From Pelagibacterium flavum (GTDB lineage: Bacteria > Pseudomonadota > Alphaproteobacteria > Rhizobiales > Devosiaceae): a stretch of 64,000 bases of DNA. Location of the stretch: the NCBI RefSeq assembly GCF_025854335.1, contig NZ_CP107716.1, positions 3,155,001-3,219,000 of the forward strand, in the 5' to 3' direction. The notes under the pieces were generated by a model. That model saw only the letters and a list, made by a program, of their open reading frames with translations, was not told where the DNA came from and did no database searches. The position numbers and the translations under genes are program-made. Positions 36,578 through 47,130 of the stretch are shown here, piece after piece. Position 1 is the first letter of the stretch. Each line of letters opens with the position of its first letter.

Positions 36578-38107
36578 CTACTCGCCCCTATACCCTTGGG
36601 CATAATAGACTTGGATATTGCCCAGTTCGATAACGCCATTGCGGGCGATGGATATGCCGCCAAGGTGTTCGATACTGTCAAAATTCTCTGAGTATGCGTT
36701 GGGCACACGATCGGCATTGGGGGTCTGGGCGACGATATAGGCGTTCCAGCCGAGATGAGCGCTCTTGTCGAAATTAAATTCGAGATTGCGGGGGTCGCTG
36801 CCGAAACAGGCCAGCGGGAGACGTCCGGAGATCTGGGTGTCGATATAGCCGCAATCGATCCAGTTGGTGCCGGCGATGAACAATTCGCCCTGACCGAAGG
36901 CGCCACGCTCGTCGAGCGCTTCGCCCAGTTCGGTCCAGGGCAGCTGCAGTGCCGTCGGGTCTTCCCAATCGCCTGGGAACACGGCCCGCGCCCATCCGGT
37001 TGCGGCATGGGAAATCAGCAGGGAGAGAATGACGAAGGTCGCAATGGCCGAGCCGAAGAGCCACGCCCGAATGGCCCAGCCGTCCCGATTGGCGGCCCAT
37101 GCACCCATGAGCATAAACAGCATGAGATAGCCCGGTGCCTGCCAATGGAAGTGGAACTGGGTGTCCGACCAGAGGGCGACGACGGTGAAAAAGATGACGA
37201 TCGGCCAGCCGATATAGCAAAACAGCGCCGCCACACCCGGTTCAGCACCCGAGGGGAACTGACCCCGTGGGCCTGCGGCGAGTGCCTTGACGCCAACATA
37301 GAGCGCGGGAAGCGCCAGCCAAGGGACCATATAGAGCAGTTGTCCCCAGATCATGCGGATCAATCCGTCCCAGCGCAGACCGGATTCGGCCAGCGCCCTG
37401 CCGCCCTGAAAGCCGAAGGACACCCAATCATTCTGCGCGTTCCAAATCAGAACCGGAGAGAAGATGGCAGGCGCTATCATAAGTGCCAGCCACGGCGCAC
37501 GATGAGCCAGCCAGCGGCGCTGGGTGGAGTTGGCAAGAATGAACAGGCCGGTGCCCGCCACAAGAAAGACGGCATGATACTTCGAGAGAAATGTCAGGCC
37601 GAGAAATACTCCGGCAACGCCCCAGTAAAGGAAGGGTCGCTGAGCGCCCTTGCCGAAGAAGATTTCGATCAGCACGCGGATCGTTGCGAGCCAGAACAGC
37701 ACCATAGGGGCGTCGGGCTGGGTCCAAGACCCGATGGATAGCGAAAACAGCACGCAAGCGTTGACGATGAGCGCTGCGTAAAAGCCGCCAAGCGGGGAAT
37801 GGATGCGGCGGACAATATCGAAGACCAGCCAGGTCGAGACCGCGAACATCAAGATGAAAGGCAGGCGGATGACGAGCAGGTTATCGGACCCAGTCAGTTG
37901 CAGGGTGGCCCAGATGGTCCAGAGCGAGACGGGCGGCTGGTCGAAATAGCTCAGATGGAATTGGCGGGCGGATGCCAGGTAATAGGCTTCTCCAGTGCCC
38001 CACCCGACTACAGCGCCACCGATCATGCGCAGGATCAGGGTGACGGCGATCAGGGCGAGGGTGGCTTGACCGGAGGTGAAGGGGCCGATGCGATCACGCG
38101 GGTTCAT
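36578..38107 (-). CDS. Glycosyltransferase family 39 (ArnT-like) membrane protein
   Basis: A 509-residue membrane protein with about eleven helices and the PMT_2 layout: an acidic first periplasmic loop (GWGTGEAYYLASARQFHLSY) followed by FDQPPVSLW, then QPDAPMVLFWL and FLSKYHAVFL. GT39/83 enzymes move sugars from polyprenyl-phosphate donors to lipids or proteins outside the inner membrane. The upstream gene three bases away encodes a GT2-GtrA fusion that could make such a donor, so the pair likely modifies a cell-surface glycolipid. Acceptor unknown. Confidence 0.87.
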   Translation of the reverse strand: MNPRDRIGPFTSGQATLALIAVTLILRMIGGAVVGWGTGEAYYLASARQFHLSYFDQPPVSLWTIWATLQLTGSDNLLVIRLPFILMFAVSTWLVFDIVRRIHSPLGGFYAALIVNACVLFSLSIGSWTQPDAPMVLFWLATIRVLIEIFFGKGAQRPFLYWGVAGVFLGLTFLSKYHAVFLVAGTGLFILANSTQRRWLAHRAPWLALMIAPAIFSPVLIWNAQNDWVSFGFQGGRALAESGLRWDGLIRMIWGQLLYMVPWLALPALYVGVKALAAGPRGQFPSGAEPGVAALFCYIGWPIVIFFTVVALWSDTQFHFHWQAPGYLMLFMLMGAWAANRDGWAIRAWLFGSAIATFVILSLLISHAATGWARAVFPGDWEDPTALQLPWTELGEALDERGAFGQGELFIAGTNWIDCGYIDTQISGRLPLACFGSDPRNLEFNFDKSAHLGWNAYIVAQTPNADRVPNAYSENFDSIEHLGGISIARNGVIELGNIQVYYAQGYRGE

Positions 38108-38110
38108 GGT

Positions 38111-39241
38111 CTAGCGCCACGTAAAAATGCGGGTAACCGCGTAGTTGAAAACCACGCTCATAACGGCGCCGGCTATGCCGGCAACGATGAAGTTGGCCAT
38201 ATGGGTTTCAAACAGCACGCTGGCGACCGAGACGTTGGCCAGTGTGCCGAAACTACAGACCAGGTAAAAGCTGAGAAGCCCGACCCAGAACCGACGACCA
38301 GTCAGTTTCTTGTCAGCATACGTCAACTCGTTGTTGAGCAGATAATTGGTCGTCATGGCCACAAGAGTTGCGACCAACTGGCTGTTGGCGAAATTGAAAT
38401 CGAGGACTTCAAAGGCAAAGGTCAGCACTGAAAGGTGGACGACGACGCCCGACGCCCCGACGAGGGAAAACAAGAGAAAGCTGGTGGGCAGGATACCACG
38501 GGAAATCTGCGACACGATGAGCCCGAGGAACTGAGCGACGACCAGAGCGCTCATCTTGCTTTCGCCGGCAAAGCGGGGGCGGAAGGTGTAGGGCACTTCG
38601 GTGATAACCAGTTTTCGACCGAGCTGACGGTTGCCGGTGGCAATGATGTCGAGCAGTATCTTGAAGCCCTCGCGCGACAGGCGCGGCACGATCTGGTTGA
38701 ACAGCGACCGGCGGAGCAGAAAAAAGCCGCTCATGGGATCAGATAGAGCTTTGCCGGTGAGAAGCCCCGAAAGCCGGGTTGCCAGCTCGGACCCCTTCTG
38801 GCGGCTGGCGGAAAAGCCTTCTTGCGAACTTCCTGCCCCGGTATAGCGTGAACCCACGACGATATCGGCTCCAGCGCGGGCCTGTTCGAGCATCTTGGGT
38901 AAGATCGTTTCGTCGTGCTGATGGTCGGCATCGATCACCGCAACAAATTCTGCCGCGGAGGACGCCATCCCTTCGATGCAGGCCGATGACAGGCCGCGCC
39001 GCCCTATGCGATGGATGCATCTGACGTGAGGTTTTTGCGTTGCTATCTGTTTGGCCAGATCGGCCGTTCCATCCGGGCTGTTATCGTCAACGACGATGAC
39101 CTCGAACGTCGTTCCAGCCAGCGCTGCCTCGAGCTTTTCGATGAGCGGGGCGATGTTTTCGCGTTCATTGAAGGTGGGGACGATGACCGACAGGGTCGGC
39201 GGGTTCCAATTTTGTGCGGACATCTTTTCCAATTCTGTCAT
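38111..39241 (-). CDS. GT2 polyprenyl-phosphate glycosyltransferase fused to GtrA domain
   Basis: The N-terminal 245 residues are a dolichol-phosphate-mannose-synthase-like GT2 domain: LSVIVPTFNERENI, EVIVVDDNSPDGT, and FVAVIDADHQHDE (DxD-type), then SDPMSGFFLLRR. The C-terminal 120 residues form four helices of the GtrA flippase family (GASGVVVHL... and TNYLLNNELTYADKKL). Such a fusion can make and flip a polyprenyl-phosphate sugar. It precedes the GT39 gene by three bases, consistent with donor synthesis, flipping and transfer in one two-gene operon. Start ATG 39241; a second ATG lies seven codons in. Confidence 0.9.
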   Translation of the reverse strand: MTELEKMSAQNWNPPTLSVIVPTFNERENIAPLIEKLEAALAGTTFEVIVVDDNSPDGTADLAKQIATQKPHVRCIHRIGRRGLSSACIEGMASSAAEFVAVIDADHQHDETILPKMLEQARAGADIVVGSRYTGAGSSQEGFSASRQKGSELATRLSGLLTGKALSDPMSGFFLLRRSLFNQIVPRLSREGFKILLDIIATGNRQLGRKLVITEVPYTFRPRFAGESKMSALVVAQFLGLIVSQISRGILPTSFLLFSLVGASGVVVHLSVLTFAFEVLDFNFANSQLVATLVAMTTNYLLNNELTYADKKLTGRRFWVGLLSFYLVCSFGTLANVSVASVLFETHMANFIVAGIAGAVMSVVFNYAVTRIFTWR

Positions 39242-39342
39242 CGTCTCGTCTTTTTATGTCCGCATGAACGTGGCGCATGCAAATCGCGCAACGGCATAAC
39301 AAGCCCCTGTCCGCGATGCAAAATTTTTTGTGTGCAGCATTC

Positions 39343-39370
39343 TTGACTCCCGCCCACCCCTCTCCTATCT
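39343..39370 (+). promoter_or_regulatory. groESL promoter
   Basis: TTGACT (39343-39348) and CTATCT (39365-39370) are separated by 16 bases and lie just upstream of the CIRCE element, as expected for a sigma-70-type groE promoter under HrcA control. The assignment is by consensus only. Confidence 0.65.
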
Positions 39371-39383
39371 GCACCGAATGCTG

Positions 39384-39410
39384 CTAGCACTCTTAACGCT
39401 AGAGTGCTAA
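39384..39410 (+). promoter_or_regulatory. CIRCE operator (HrcA binding site)
   Basis: CTAGCACTC-N9-GAGTGCTAA matches the CIRCE consensus TTAGCACTC-N9-GAGTGCTAA at all but one arm position. It lies about 47 bases before the groES start, between promoter and ribosome binding site, so HrcA should repress groESL in the absence of heat stress. hrcA is not in the window. Confidence 0.97.
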
Positions 39411-39456
39411 TAGCGGAGGAAATTGCATCTCAACTTCACGTTCCAAAGGAGCGACT

Positions 39457-39747
39457 ATGAGCTTCCGTCCCCTGCATGACCGCGTTGTGGTCCGTCGCGT
39501 CGATAGCGAATCCAAAACCGCCGGCGGTATCATCATCCCCGACACTGCCAAGGAAAAGCCCTCTGAGGGCGTTGTCGTTTCCGTCGGCGCCGGAGCCCGC
39601 GACGACAGCGGCAAGATCGTTCCGCTCGACGTCAAGGAAGGCGACCGTGTCTTGTTTGGCAAGTGGAGCGGCACCGAAGTCAAGGTTGGCGGCGAAGACC
39701 TGCTGATCATGAAAGAGTCCGACATCATGGGCGTGATCGAAGGCTAA
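39457..39747 (+). CDS. groES: Co-chaperonin GroES
   Basis: Ten-kDa lid of the GroEL chaperonin, 96 residues. It begins [20 protein letters not shown] and contains the mobile loop (about residues 16-32), [11 protein letters not shown], and [19 protein letters not shown] near the C terminus. AAAGGAG lies five bases before the ATG. It is first in the operon with groEL (79-base gap). Confidence 0.98.
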   Translation: MSFRPLHDRVVVRRVDSESKTAGGIIIPDTAKEKPSEGVVVSVGAGARDDSGKIVPLDVKEGDRVLFGKWSGTEVKVGGEDLLIMKESDIMGVIEG

Positions 39748-39826
39748 TCCGGTCGTGCTTCCTACCGGAAGCGCCCCCAAAAACCTTCGGATGCCCTTTT
39801 TCATTTTTTTCAAGGAGCAGAATTAA

Positions 39827-41467
<1,641 letters not shown>

Positions 41468-41518
41468 TCCAGCGCTCGACGCATCAGGAATTGAGACCTC
41501 TCCAGGGTCTCGAACGGG

Positions 41519-41548
41519 AAGGGCAGTGCTTCGGCGCTGCCCTTTTCG
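41519..41548 (+). terminator. Terminator after groEL
   Basis: AAGGGCAGTGC and GCGCTGCCCTT form an 11-bp stem (one G-T pair) around a TTCG tetraloop, followed by TTCGTTT. Located 52 bases after the groEL stop. Confidence 0.85.
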
Positions 41549-41589
41549 TTTGAATCTTCCCGTTCGTTTCTTAGGCCTGGCCTTGTTCG

Positions 41590-42339
41590 TTAGGGGAAGA
41601 ACAGCAGCTTAACCGCGAGGATGATTGAGACCACGATGACCAGAGGGCGGATGATCCTGGCGCCATAGCGGATGCCGGTGACGGCGCCGAGATAGCCACC
41701 TATGACCTGACCGCCGGCCATGACGATGGCAACGGGCCAGACAACGTCTCCGGCGATGATAAAAAATAGCAGCGCGGCAAGGTTGGAGGTGACGTTGAGG
41801 ATTTTGGTGTGGGCCGAAGCACGGGCTGCAGAGAGGCCGAACAGCGCCACGAAAGCCAGCATGAGGAACGACCCTGTGCCCGGGCCGAAAACGCCATCGT
41901 AAAAGCCGATCACCAGGGCGAAGACGGGAACGAAGGTTGGAAACTTGAGACGGGCTACGCCGTCGATATCCTTTATCGATGGCGAGAAGGTGAAATAGAG
42001 CGCGACGGCGATCACAGCGACGGGGATGAGGACTTCAAGGGCCGAGGTGTCGACCTGCTTGACGATGACGGCGCCGAGCAGAGAGCCCGCGAAGGCCGCG
42101 CCAATGGAGGGGACCAGCGAGAGGATCGACACGTAGCCCTTGCGCCAATAGGTCCAGGCGGCCATCGTGGTGCCGACGATGGACTGGGCCTTGTTGGTGG
42201 CGATGGCACCCAGCGGCGGTAGACCGGCCCAAAGCAGAGCGGGAATGGTAATCAGGCCCCCGCCGCCGGCGACGGCATCCACAAAGCCAGCGACGACGCC
42301 GACGCCGCCCAGCGCCACAAGTACCCAGATATCGTACAC
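41590..42339 (-). CDS. TSUP (TauE/SafE) family membrane transporter
   Basis: A 249-residue protein with about eight helices and the two repeated family motifs, GFVDAVAGGGGLITIPALL (about residues 18-36) and GFYDGVFGPGTGSFLMLAF (about 142-160). TSUP proteins carry anions such as sulfite, sulfonates or organic acids; the substrate here cannot be told. GTG 42339 has GGAG six bases upstream and puts the first helix at the N terminus; the frame runs 16 codons further up. It converges on the groEL terminator. Confidence 0.88.
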   Translation of the reverse strand: MYDIWVLVALGGVGVVAGFVDAVAGGGGLITIPALLWAGLPPLGAIATNKAQSIVGTTMAAWTYWRKGYVSILSLVPSIGAAFAGSLLGAVIVKQVDTSALEVLIPVAVIAVALYFTFSPSIKDIDGVARLKFPTFVPVFALVIGFYDGVFGPGTGSFLMLAFVALFGLSAARASAHTKILNVTSNLAALLFFIIAGDVVWPVAIVMAGGQVIGGYLGAVTGIRYGARIIRPLVIVVSIILAVKLLFFP

Positions 42340-42539
42340 GGAAAACTCCAGCCAAATGCAGCGCGTCGAAAGCGCGCTTGCTGGCATGAAGCGGAGGGAT
42401 TTGCAACTGGATCGGCGATGGACCAGCGATGCATTACATCTGAATTGACGAACAATCTGTCGGTGACGGCTGGGTTTCTCGAAACAGCGGAATGCGGCAG
42501 AGTCCGGTCATCGCAAATCACGCACTGGACGCAAAGACC

Positions 42540-42920
42540 ATGAACGCGCTTCAAACCTATCTTCCGACCGTGGGTCGCATCTTTTTGGCTATCATCTTCA
42601 TCCTCGCCGGCCTGAGCAAAATCACCGCGATCGAGGGCAATGTGGGCTATATGGAAGCTTTCGGAGTTCCGGGCTTTCTGATCTGGCTGGTGATCATCGT
42701 CGAAGTGGTTGGCGGTGTCATGCTGGCGGCGGGCTACAAGACCCGGTGGGCCGCTGCAGCTCTGGGCGGCTTCTCTCTCGCCTCTGCCCTGATCTTCCAC
42801 ACCGATTTTTCCAACCAGATGGAAATGACCAACTTTCTCAAGAATCTCGCCATCACGGGCGGCATGCTCTACGTCATCGCCTTCGGGCCAGGGGCGCTGG
42901 CCGTCGACATGCGCAAATAG
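42540..42920 (+). CDS. DoxX family membrane protein
   Basis: A 126-residue protein with four helices and the DoxX pattern: RIFLAIIFILAGLSKI near residues 13-28, the loop YMEAFGVPGFLIWLVIIVEV, and a C-terminal helix FLKNLAITGGMLYVIAFGPG. Distant relatives are quinol oxidase subunits, but proteins of this size have no firm function; some act in redox stress. The start ATG 42540 matches the family; the frame begins 16 codons earlier. A strong terminator follows. Confidence 0.85.
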   Translation: MNALQTYLPTVGRIFLAIIFILAGLSKITAIEGNVGYMEAFGVPGFLIWLVIIVEVVGGVMLAAGYKTRWAAAALGGFSLASALIFHTDFSNQMEMTNFLKNLAITGGMLYVIAFGPGALAVDMRK

Positions 42921-42939
42921 AGGCAAGACGCCGGAGACG

Positions 42940-42968
42940 AAAAGGGGCCGCGAAAGCGGCCCTTTTTT
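42940..42968 (+). terminator. Bidirectional terminator between DoxX and hisG
   Basis: GGGCCGC and GCGGCCC pair around GAAA, extended by AAAA/TTTT, with a T6 run (42963-42968) on the plus strand. On the minus strand the same hairpin starts at the last base of the hisG stop codon and ends in TTTTCG, so it can serve both genes. Confidence 0.9.
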
Positions 42969-43678
42969 CATGGCTGGAAGCGCGTGGCGCCGATCGCACC
43001 GGCGAGGCGATCAAGGATCGTGCGTTTTCCGTCGTGCCAATTCGCATTGCGGGCGACGAGCAGCAAGGACTCGCTTTTGAGCATTACGCCGTCCTCGAGG
43101 ATGCGCAGGCCGTTGGCCTTCAGCGTCGAACCGGTCGAGGTGATGTCGACGATGAGATCGGCGGCGCCCGATGCCGGCGCTGCCTCGGTGGCGCCCAGGC
43201 TTTCGACGATCCGGTATTCGGCAATACCGTGGGCGGCGAAATGGCGGCGGGTGAGATTGACGAATTTGGTGGCGATCCTAAGCCAGCGGCCATGGCGGGC
43301 GCGGAAATCGGCAGCAACGTCGGAAAGGTCGTCCATCGTGGTGACGTCGATCCAGGAATCGGGCACCGCAACCACTGCATCGGCGCGGCCAAAGCCGAGG
43401 CGCTTGACGATTTCGACCTGCTGGGGGCCGGTTTCGGCGGTTTCGTGGATCAAGTCCTCGCCGGTGATGCCGATATCGATAGTGCCGCGGATCAGTTCAC
43501 GAGCGATCTCGGAGGCTGAGAGGAAGCGGACAATCACGTCGGGCATGGCCGCCATTTCGCCCAGATAGGAGCGCGCGCCGCCGGGACGCTCGATGGTCAG
43601 ACCGGCCTTCTCAAAAATGGCTATCGCTTCTTCCTGAATACGGCCCTTGGAGGGGAGCGCGAGCATGATCGAACTCAT
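42968..43678 (-). CDS. hisG: ATP phosphoribosyltransferase, short form
   Basis: First enzyme of histidine synthesis. The 236-residue protein is the short form, which lacks the C-terminal regulatory domain and needs HisZ. It has MLALPSKGRIQEEAIAIFE at the start, GITGEDLIHE near residue 70, and the PRPP-binding ADLIVDITSTGSTLKANGL (about 172-190). It overlaps the hisZ stop by four bases (ATGA), consistent with formation of a HisG-HisZ complex. Confidence 0.95.
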   Translation of the reverse strand: MSSIMLALPSKGRIQEEAIAIFEKAGLTIERPGGARSYLGEMAAMPDVIVRFLSASEIARELIRGTIDIGITGEDLIHETAETGPQQVEIVKRLGFGRADAVVAVPDSWIDVTTMDDLSDVAADFRARHGRWLRIATKFVNLTRRHFAAHGIAEYRIVESLGATEAAPASGAADLIVDITSTGSTLKANGLRILEDGVMLKSESLLLVARNANWHDGKRTILDRLAGAIGATRFQP

Positions 43679-44754
43679 GGGCGAACCTCCGCTTCCAGTC
43701 TATCCACCCAGACCGCACAACCAACGGCGGGGATGTCTTGGGACGCGCCGAGGCGCCTGAGCAGACGGTCATATTGTCCGCCGGAGACGAGCACCAGCCC
43801 CCCTGCCCCAGTGACCTCGAAGGTGATGCCGGTGTAATAATCGAGGCGTGGAGAAAAGCCGGCGTCGAACAGGACCGATTTCGCCTTGAGGCCATCGCGC
43901 AATTGGGCTACCCGGCGGCTTGCACCCTGCAGCGCGGTCGTCAGATCAATGCCGGTGGATCGACCGAGAGCATCGATTGCCGCGAGCGATTTATCGGCGG
44001 GGCCGGAGATCGCGAGATAATTGCGCAGCAGATCGATGGTCGGGCCGGGAACGTGCTGGGCTTCGAGCGCCTGCTTTTCGAGATAGCGGGCGGCGATTTC
44101 CTCGGGTGTCCGGCTTTCGGTGAGGCTCAGCCCGTTGGTGAGCATGAGTTCGCCCACCCAATCGGCAATATCATTGGCCGGAAGCCCGGCCGGTCCAGCC
44201 ATTGGTGGCCTTGGATCGGCCAGCCGGTCGAGCAGCGCGGACATGGCTTCGGGATGGCCGAAGCGGGCACGAACGCGCGGGCGCCAGACATCGGGCATGT
44301 CGCAGGCGGCCAGCACTGTTTCAAACAGGTCGATATCACCGACGCGGACATGGGAGGCGGTCACGCCATAAATGTCGGTGACGGCGCGGGCAAAACCGAT
44401 CACCTGATCAAGCGCTGCATCGGCATCGGGGAGCGCCAAAAGCTCCATGCCACCCTGATCGAACTGGGCGGGGCCGTCGGTGCGCTGGCGGAAGACCGGA
44501 CCAAGATAACCATAGGCGGCTGGAGTGGCAGCGCCATTGGCGATGTGGTCGATTGCGATGGGCAGGGTGAAATCGGGGCGCAGACAGAATTCCGAGCCAT
44601 CCATGCCTTGCGTGAGGATCATGCGTGCACCCAGTTCCTCGCCCGCCAGATCGAAATAGGCGGCTGGGGAGACGAGGATCGGTGGCGCGACAAGAGTGAC
44701 GCCGGGGGCCGAAACCAGAGCTTCAAGAGCGGCGCGGCGGGCTGCTGCAGTCAT
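43675..44754 (-). CDS. hisZ: ATP phosphoribosyltransferase regulatory subunit
   Basis: HisZ is a HisRS-like protein without aminoacylation activity that makes short HisG active and feedback sensitive. The 359-residue product keeps the class II core (LRPDFTLPIAIDHIAN, GYLGPVFRQRTDGPAQFDQ) and the C-terminal LDYYTGITFEV and SGGQYDRLL but lacks the full catalytic set. ATG 44754 shares a base with the hisS stop (TAATG), which favours it over an ATG seven codons upstream. Order hisS-hisZ-hisG. Confidence 0.94.
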   Translation of the reverse strand: MTAAARRAALEALVSAPGVTLVAPPILVSPAAYFDLAGEELGARMILTQGMDGSEFCLRPDFTLPIAIDHIANGAATPAAYGYLGPVFRQRTDGPAQFDQGGMELLALPDADAALDQVIGFARAVTDIYGVTASHVRVGDIDLFETVLAACDMPDVWRPRVRARFGHPEAMSALLDRLADPRPPMAGPAGLPANDIADWVGELMLTNGLSLTESRTPEEIAARYLEKQALEAQHVPGPTIDLLRNYLAISGPADKSLAAIDALGRSTGIDLTTALQGASRRVAQLRDGLKAKSVLFDAGFSPRLDYYTGITFEVTGAGGLVLVSGGQYDRLLRRLGASQDIPAVGCAVWVDRLEAEVRP

Positions 44755-46289
44755 TATCCGTTCGCCTTCATCCATGCGGCAACGGCCGGGATCTGTTTGA
44801 CGAAATCGACCATTTGATCGCGCGGGACAGAATATTGGCCGGGGCGTTCGGTTTTCCAGGCGGTGTTGTCGGTGATCGAGGCGGCGGCTTCGGCGCCAAC
44901 AGCCAAATCCTTGATCTGCACAACACCCTGCTCGCGTTCGTCGGAACCCTGGATGATGACGGCAGGGGCGTGGCGCTTATCGGCGTATTTCATCTGCTTG
45001 CCCATGTTCTTGGAGCTGCCAAGGAACAACTCGGCACGGATGCCCGCAGCGCGCAGTTCGGCGACCATTTTCTGGTAGTCGGCGATGCGGTCCTTTTCCA
45101 TGACGGTGACGACGACGGGGCCGGTGACCGGGGCGGCATCGAGATTGCCGGTGAGTTTGAGCGCCGAAGCGAGGCGCGAGACGCCGATTGAAAAGCCGGT
45201 GGCGGGCGTGTGCTCGTTGCGAAAGCGCGAGACGAGGCCGTCATAGCGGCCGCCGCCGCCGACCGAGCCGAACACGACGTCCTGGCCCTTTTCGTTCTGA
45301 ACGGTGAAGGTCAATTCGATTTCGAAGACCGGGCCGGTATAATATTCGAGGCCGCGGACCACGGATGGGTCGATCTTGATGCGGTCGGCACGATAGCCAG
45401 CGGAGGCGAAAAGCGCGGCCATCGATTGCAGTTCAGAAAAGCCTTCGGCGAAGGCTTGTGTGATCTTGAATTTGGCCAGCGCAGGTGTCTTAAACTCGGC
45501 GTCCAAGAACCCGTCGGGCCCAGCGTCTGCCTCAAGGTCGACCAAATCATCGAGCCGCTCGGAGCTCATCATTTCGATAACGGCTTGGGCCTGATCCGGG
45601 TAGAGCCTTGCACCCTCGGTAAAATCCCCACTCTCATCCTTACGACCCTCGCCCAATAGAAGCCGAACGCCTTCAGGGCCGAACTTGTCCAACTTGTCGA
45701 TGGCCCGCAACACTGTCAGCTTCTGAGCCTCATCAACAACGCCGATGGCCTGCATCACGCCGTCGAGCACCTTGCGGTTGCTGACGCGGACGACGTACTT
45801 GCCGGCAAGACCTAGGGCATCCATGGTGTCGGCCATCATCATGCACATTTCCGCATCCGATTCCGGGCCGCCGGCGCCCACGGTATCAGCGTCGAACTGC
45901 ATGAACTGGCGGAAGCGGCCGGGGCCGGGCTTTTCGTTGCGGAACACCCAGCCCTGCCGGTAGGAGCGGAAGGGCTTGGGCAGGTCCTGATAGTTCTGGG
46001 CGAAGTAGCGGGCGAGCGGCGCCGTCAAATCGTAGCGCAGGCTCATCCACTGATCGTCATCGTCCTGCACGGAAAACACCCCGGCATTGGGGCGGTCCGT
46101 GTCGGGGAGAAACTTGCCCAGGGTTTCGGTGTATTCGAAAAACGGGGTCTGGATGGGATCGAAGCCGTAGCGCTCGTACACATGGCGGATTTTGGCGACC
46201 ATCTGTTCGATGGCGGCGAGGTCTGCGGGTTCGGAGTCGACAAAACCGCGCGGCAGGCGCGGCTCGATGAGCGCTGAATTCTTGGCCAT
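44754..46289 (-). CDS. hisS: Histidyl-tRNA synthetase (alphaproteobacterial type)
   Basis: Charges tRNA-His. The 511-residue enzyme is about 80 residues longer than the Escherichia coli form, as in alphaproteobacteria. Class II motifs are seen in [16 protein letters not shown] and [20 protein letters not shown] (about residues 88-130), the histidine-binding [14 protein letters not shown] near 325, and [20 protein letters not shown] near 360. ATG 46289 has AGGGACC six bases upstream. It heads a hisSZG operon and must recognise the unusual tRNA-His encoded at 48932-49008. Confidence 0.96.
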   Translation of the reverse strand: MAKNSALIEPRLPRGFVDSEPADLAAIEQMVAKIRHVYERYGFDPIQTPFFEYTETLGKFLPDTDRPNAGVFSVQDDDDQWMSLRYDLTAPLARYFAQNYQDLPKPFRSYRQGWVFRNEKPGPGRFRQFMQFDADTVGAGGPESDAEMCMMMADTMDALGLAGKYVVRVSNRKVLDGVMQAIGVVDEAQKLTVLRAIDKLDKFGPEGVRLLLGEGRKDESGDFTEGARLYPDQAQAVIEMMSSERLDDLVDLEADAGPDGFLDAEFKTPALAKFKITQAFAEGFSELQSMAALFASAGYRADRIKIDPSVVRGLEYYTGPVFEIELTFTVQNEKGQDVVFGSVGGGGRYDGLVSRFRNEHTPATGFSIGVSRLASALKLTGNLDAAPVTGPVVVTVMEKDRIADYQKMVAELRAAGIRAELFLGSSKNMGKQMKYADKRHAPAVIIQGSDEREQGVVQIKDLAVGAEAAASITDNTAWKTERPGQYSVPRDQMVDFVKQIPAVAAWMKANG

Positions 46290-46507
46290 GAGTTTGGTCC
46301 CTGAAGTCCCTAGAATACGGGGCTTTTGCAATACGCGCCGTTCCTAAACGATATGCCGTTTGGAGACAAGGCAAGGGAGCACTGTTGCCATTAAGCCACA
46401 GGCAAACGGCAAGTGCGACATCCCGTCACATCAGGGGTTGGCGATCACGGATTCGTTAGCTAGAAGTTCGGCGTCTTCAACACGAACCTCTTAAGGGAGG
46501 CGTTCCT

Positions 46508-46600
46508 ATGACAGCATTCGCAAACGTCCTCACCCGCGGTGTTGAAGCCTACGGTCGGTCCCTGGGCCGCCGTCTCAATCGCACCGGCGTCAAAGCCTGA
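46508..46600 (+). CDS. Small ORF, 30 aa, basic amphipathic peptide
   Basis: Thirty codons from ATG 46508 to TGA 46600, preceded by GGGAGG at seven bases, one of the best ribosome binding sites in the window. The peptide (MTAFANVLTRGVEAYGRSLG then RRLNRTGVKA) alternates hydrophobic and Arg/Lys residues and could form an amphipathic helix. It resembles the N-terminal part of some DUF1127-type small proteins only loosely. No convincing terminator follows. It lies alone between divergent hisS and the next small gene. Confidence 0.5.
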   Translation: MTAFANVLTRGVEAYGRSLGRRLNRTGVKA

Positions 46601-46815
46601 CACCGAACTTTGCGGTAATCGGGTCGTCCTACTCGGCCTGATCTTCAAAAACACCCCCAAAGCCAACCAATCCTGACGACAGCACATCTGCGTCCTGCCG
46701 CCCGGATTCCAACCAGACTTAACCTTTGGACGCGTTTCCGGGCCGGATGAACCGACTCCGAAAATGTCTCCAGCAACATGGAGCCAGTGCGCCTTTGCGC
46801 GCCTGGGTGACGACG

Positions 46816-47061
46816 ATGTCGCACGTAAATATGCAAGTGGAAGGCGCTATCCTGCGCATTTCCGTCGATACACTGGTGGCAGAACACGGCAAATGGCGCG
46901 TGGTAATGGCCGCCATCAAGGCAATGGTTCGCGGCAGGCGCCGGGTACAAACGGTCCGCCCGCAAGACTTGCCCAATTCGGTCCGCGCCGACATAGGGCT
47001 GCCAACTGTCGTGGACCCGCCTAGAATGCCGACGGTGATGATGGTCTTTGCACGGCCATAA
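46816..47061 (+). CDS. DUF1127-like small protein
   Basis: The C-terminal half of this frame contains WRVVMAAIKAMVRGRRRVQT and LPNSVRADIGLP, similar to the DUF1127 core in which an Arg-rich helix precedes L-x-D-I-G-L. From ATG 46816 the product is 81 residues; the frame is open from TTG 46726 and also has ATG 46747. None has a good ribosome binding site, so start and even expression are uncertain. It stands 200 bases after the 30-codon small ORF, same strand. Confidence 0.5.
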   Translation: MSHVNMQVEGAILRISVDTLVAEHGKWRVVMAAIKAMVRGRRRVQTVRPQDLPNSVRADIGLPTVVDPPRMPTVMMVFARP

Positions 47062-47130
47062 CCGTCGGCGAATTAACGGGACGCAAGCTTTGGGCCTTTC
47101 CGCATTGACAGCGGGAAGGCCTAAATATCT

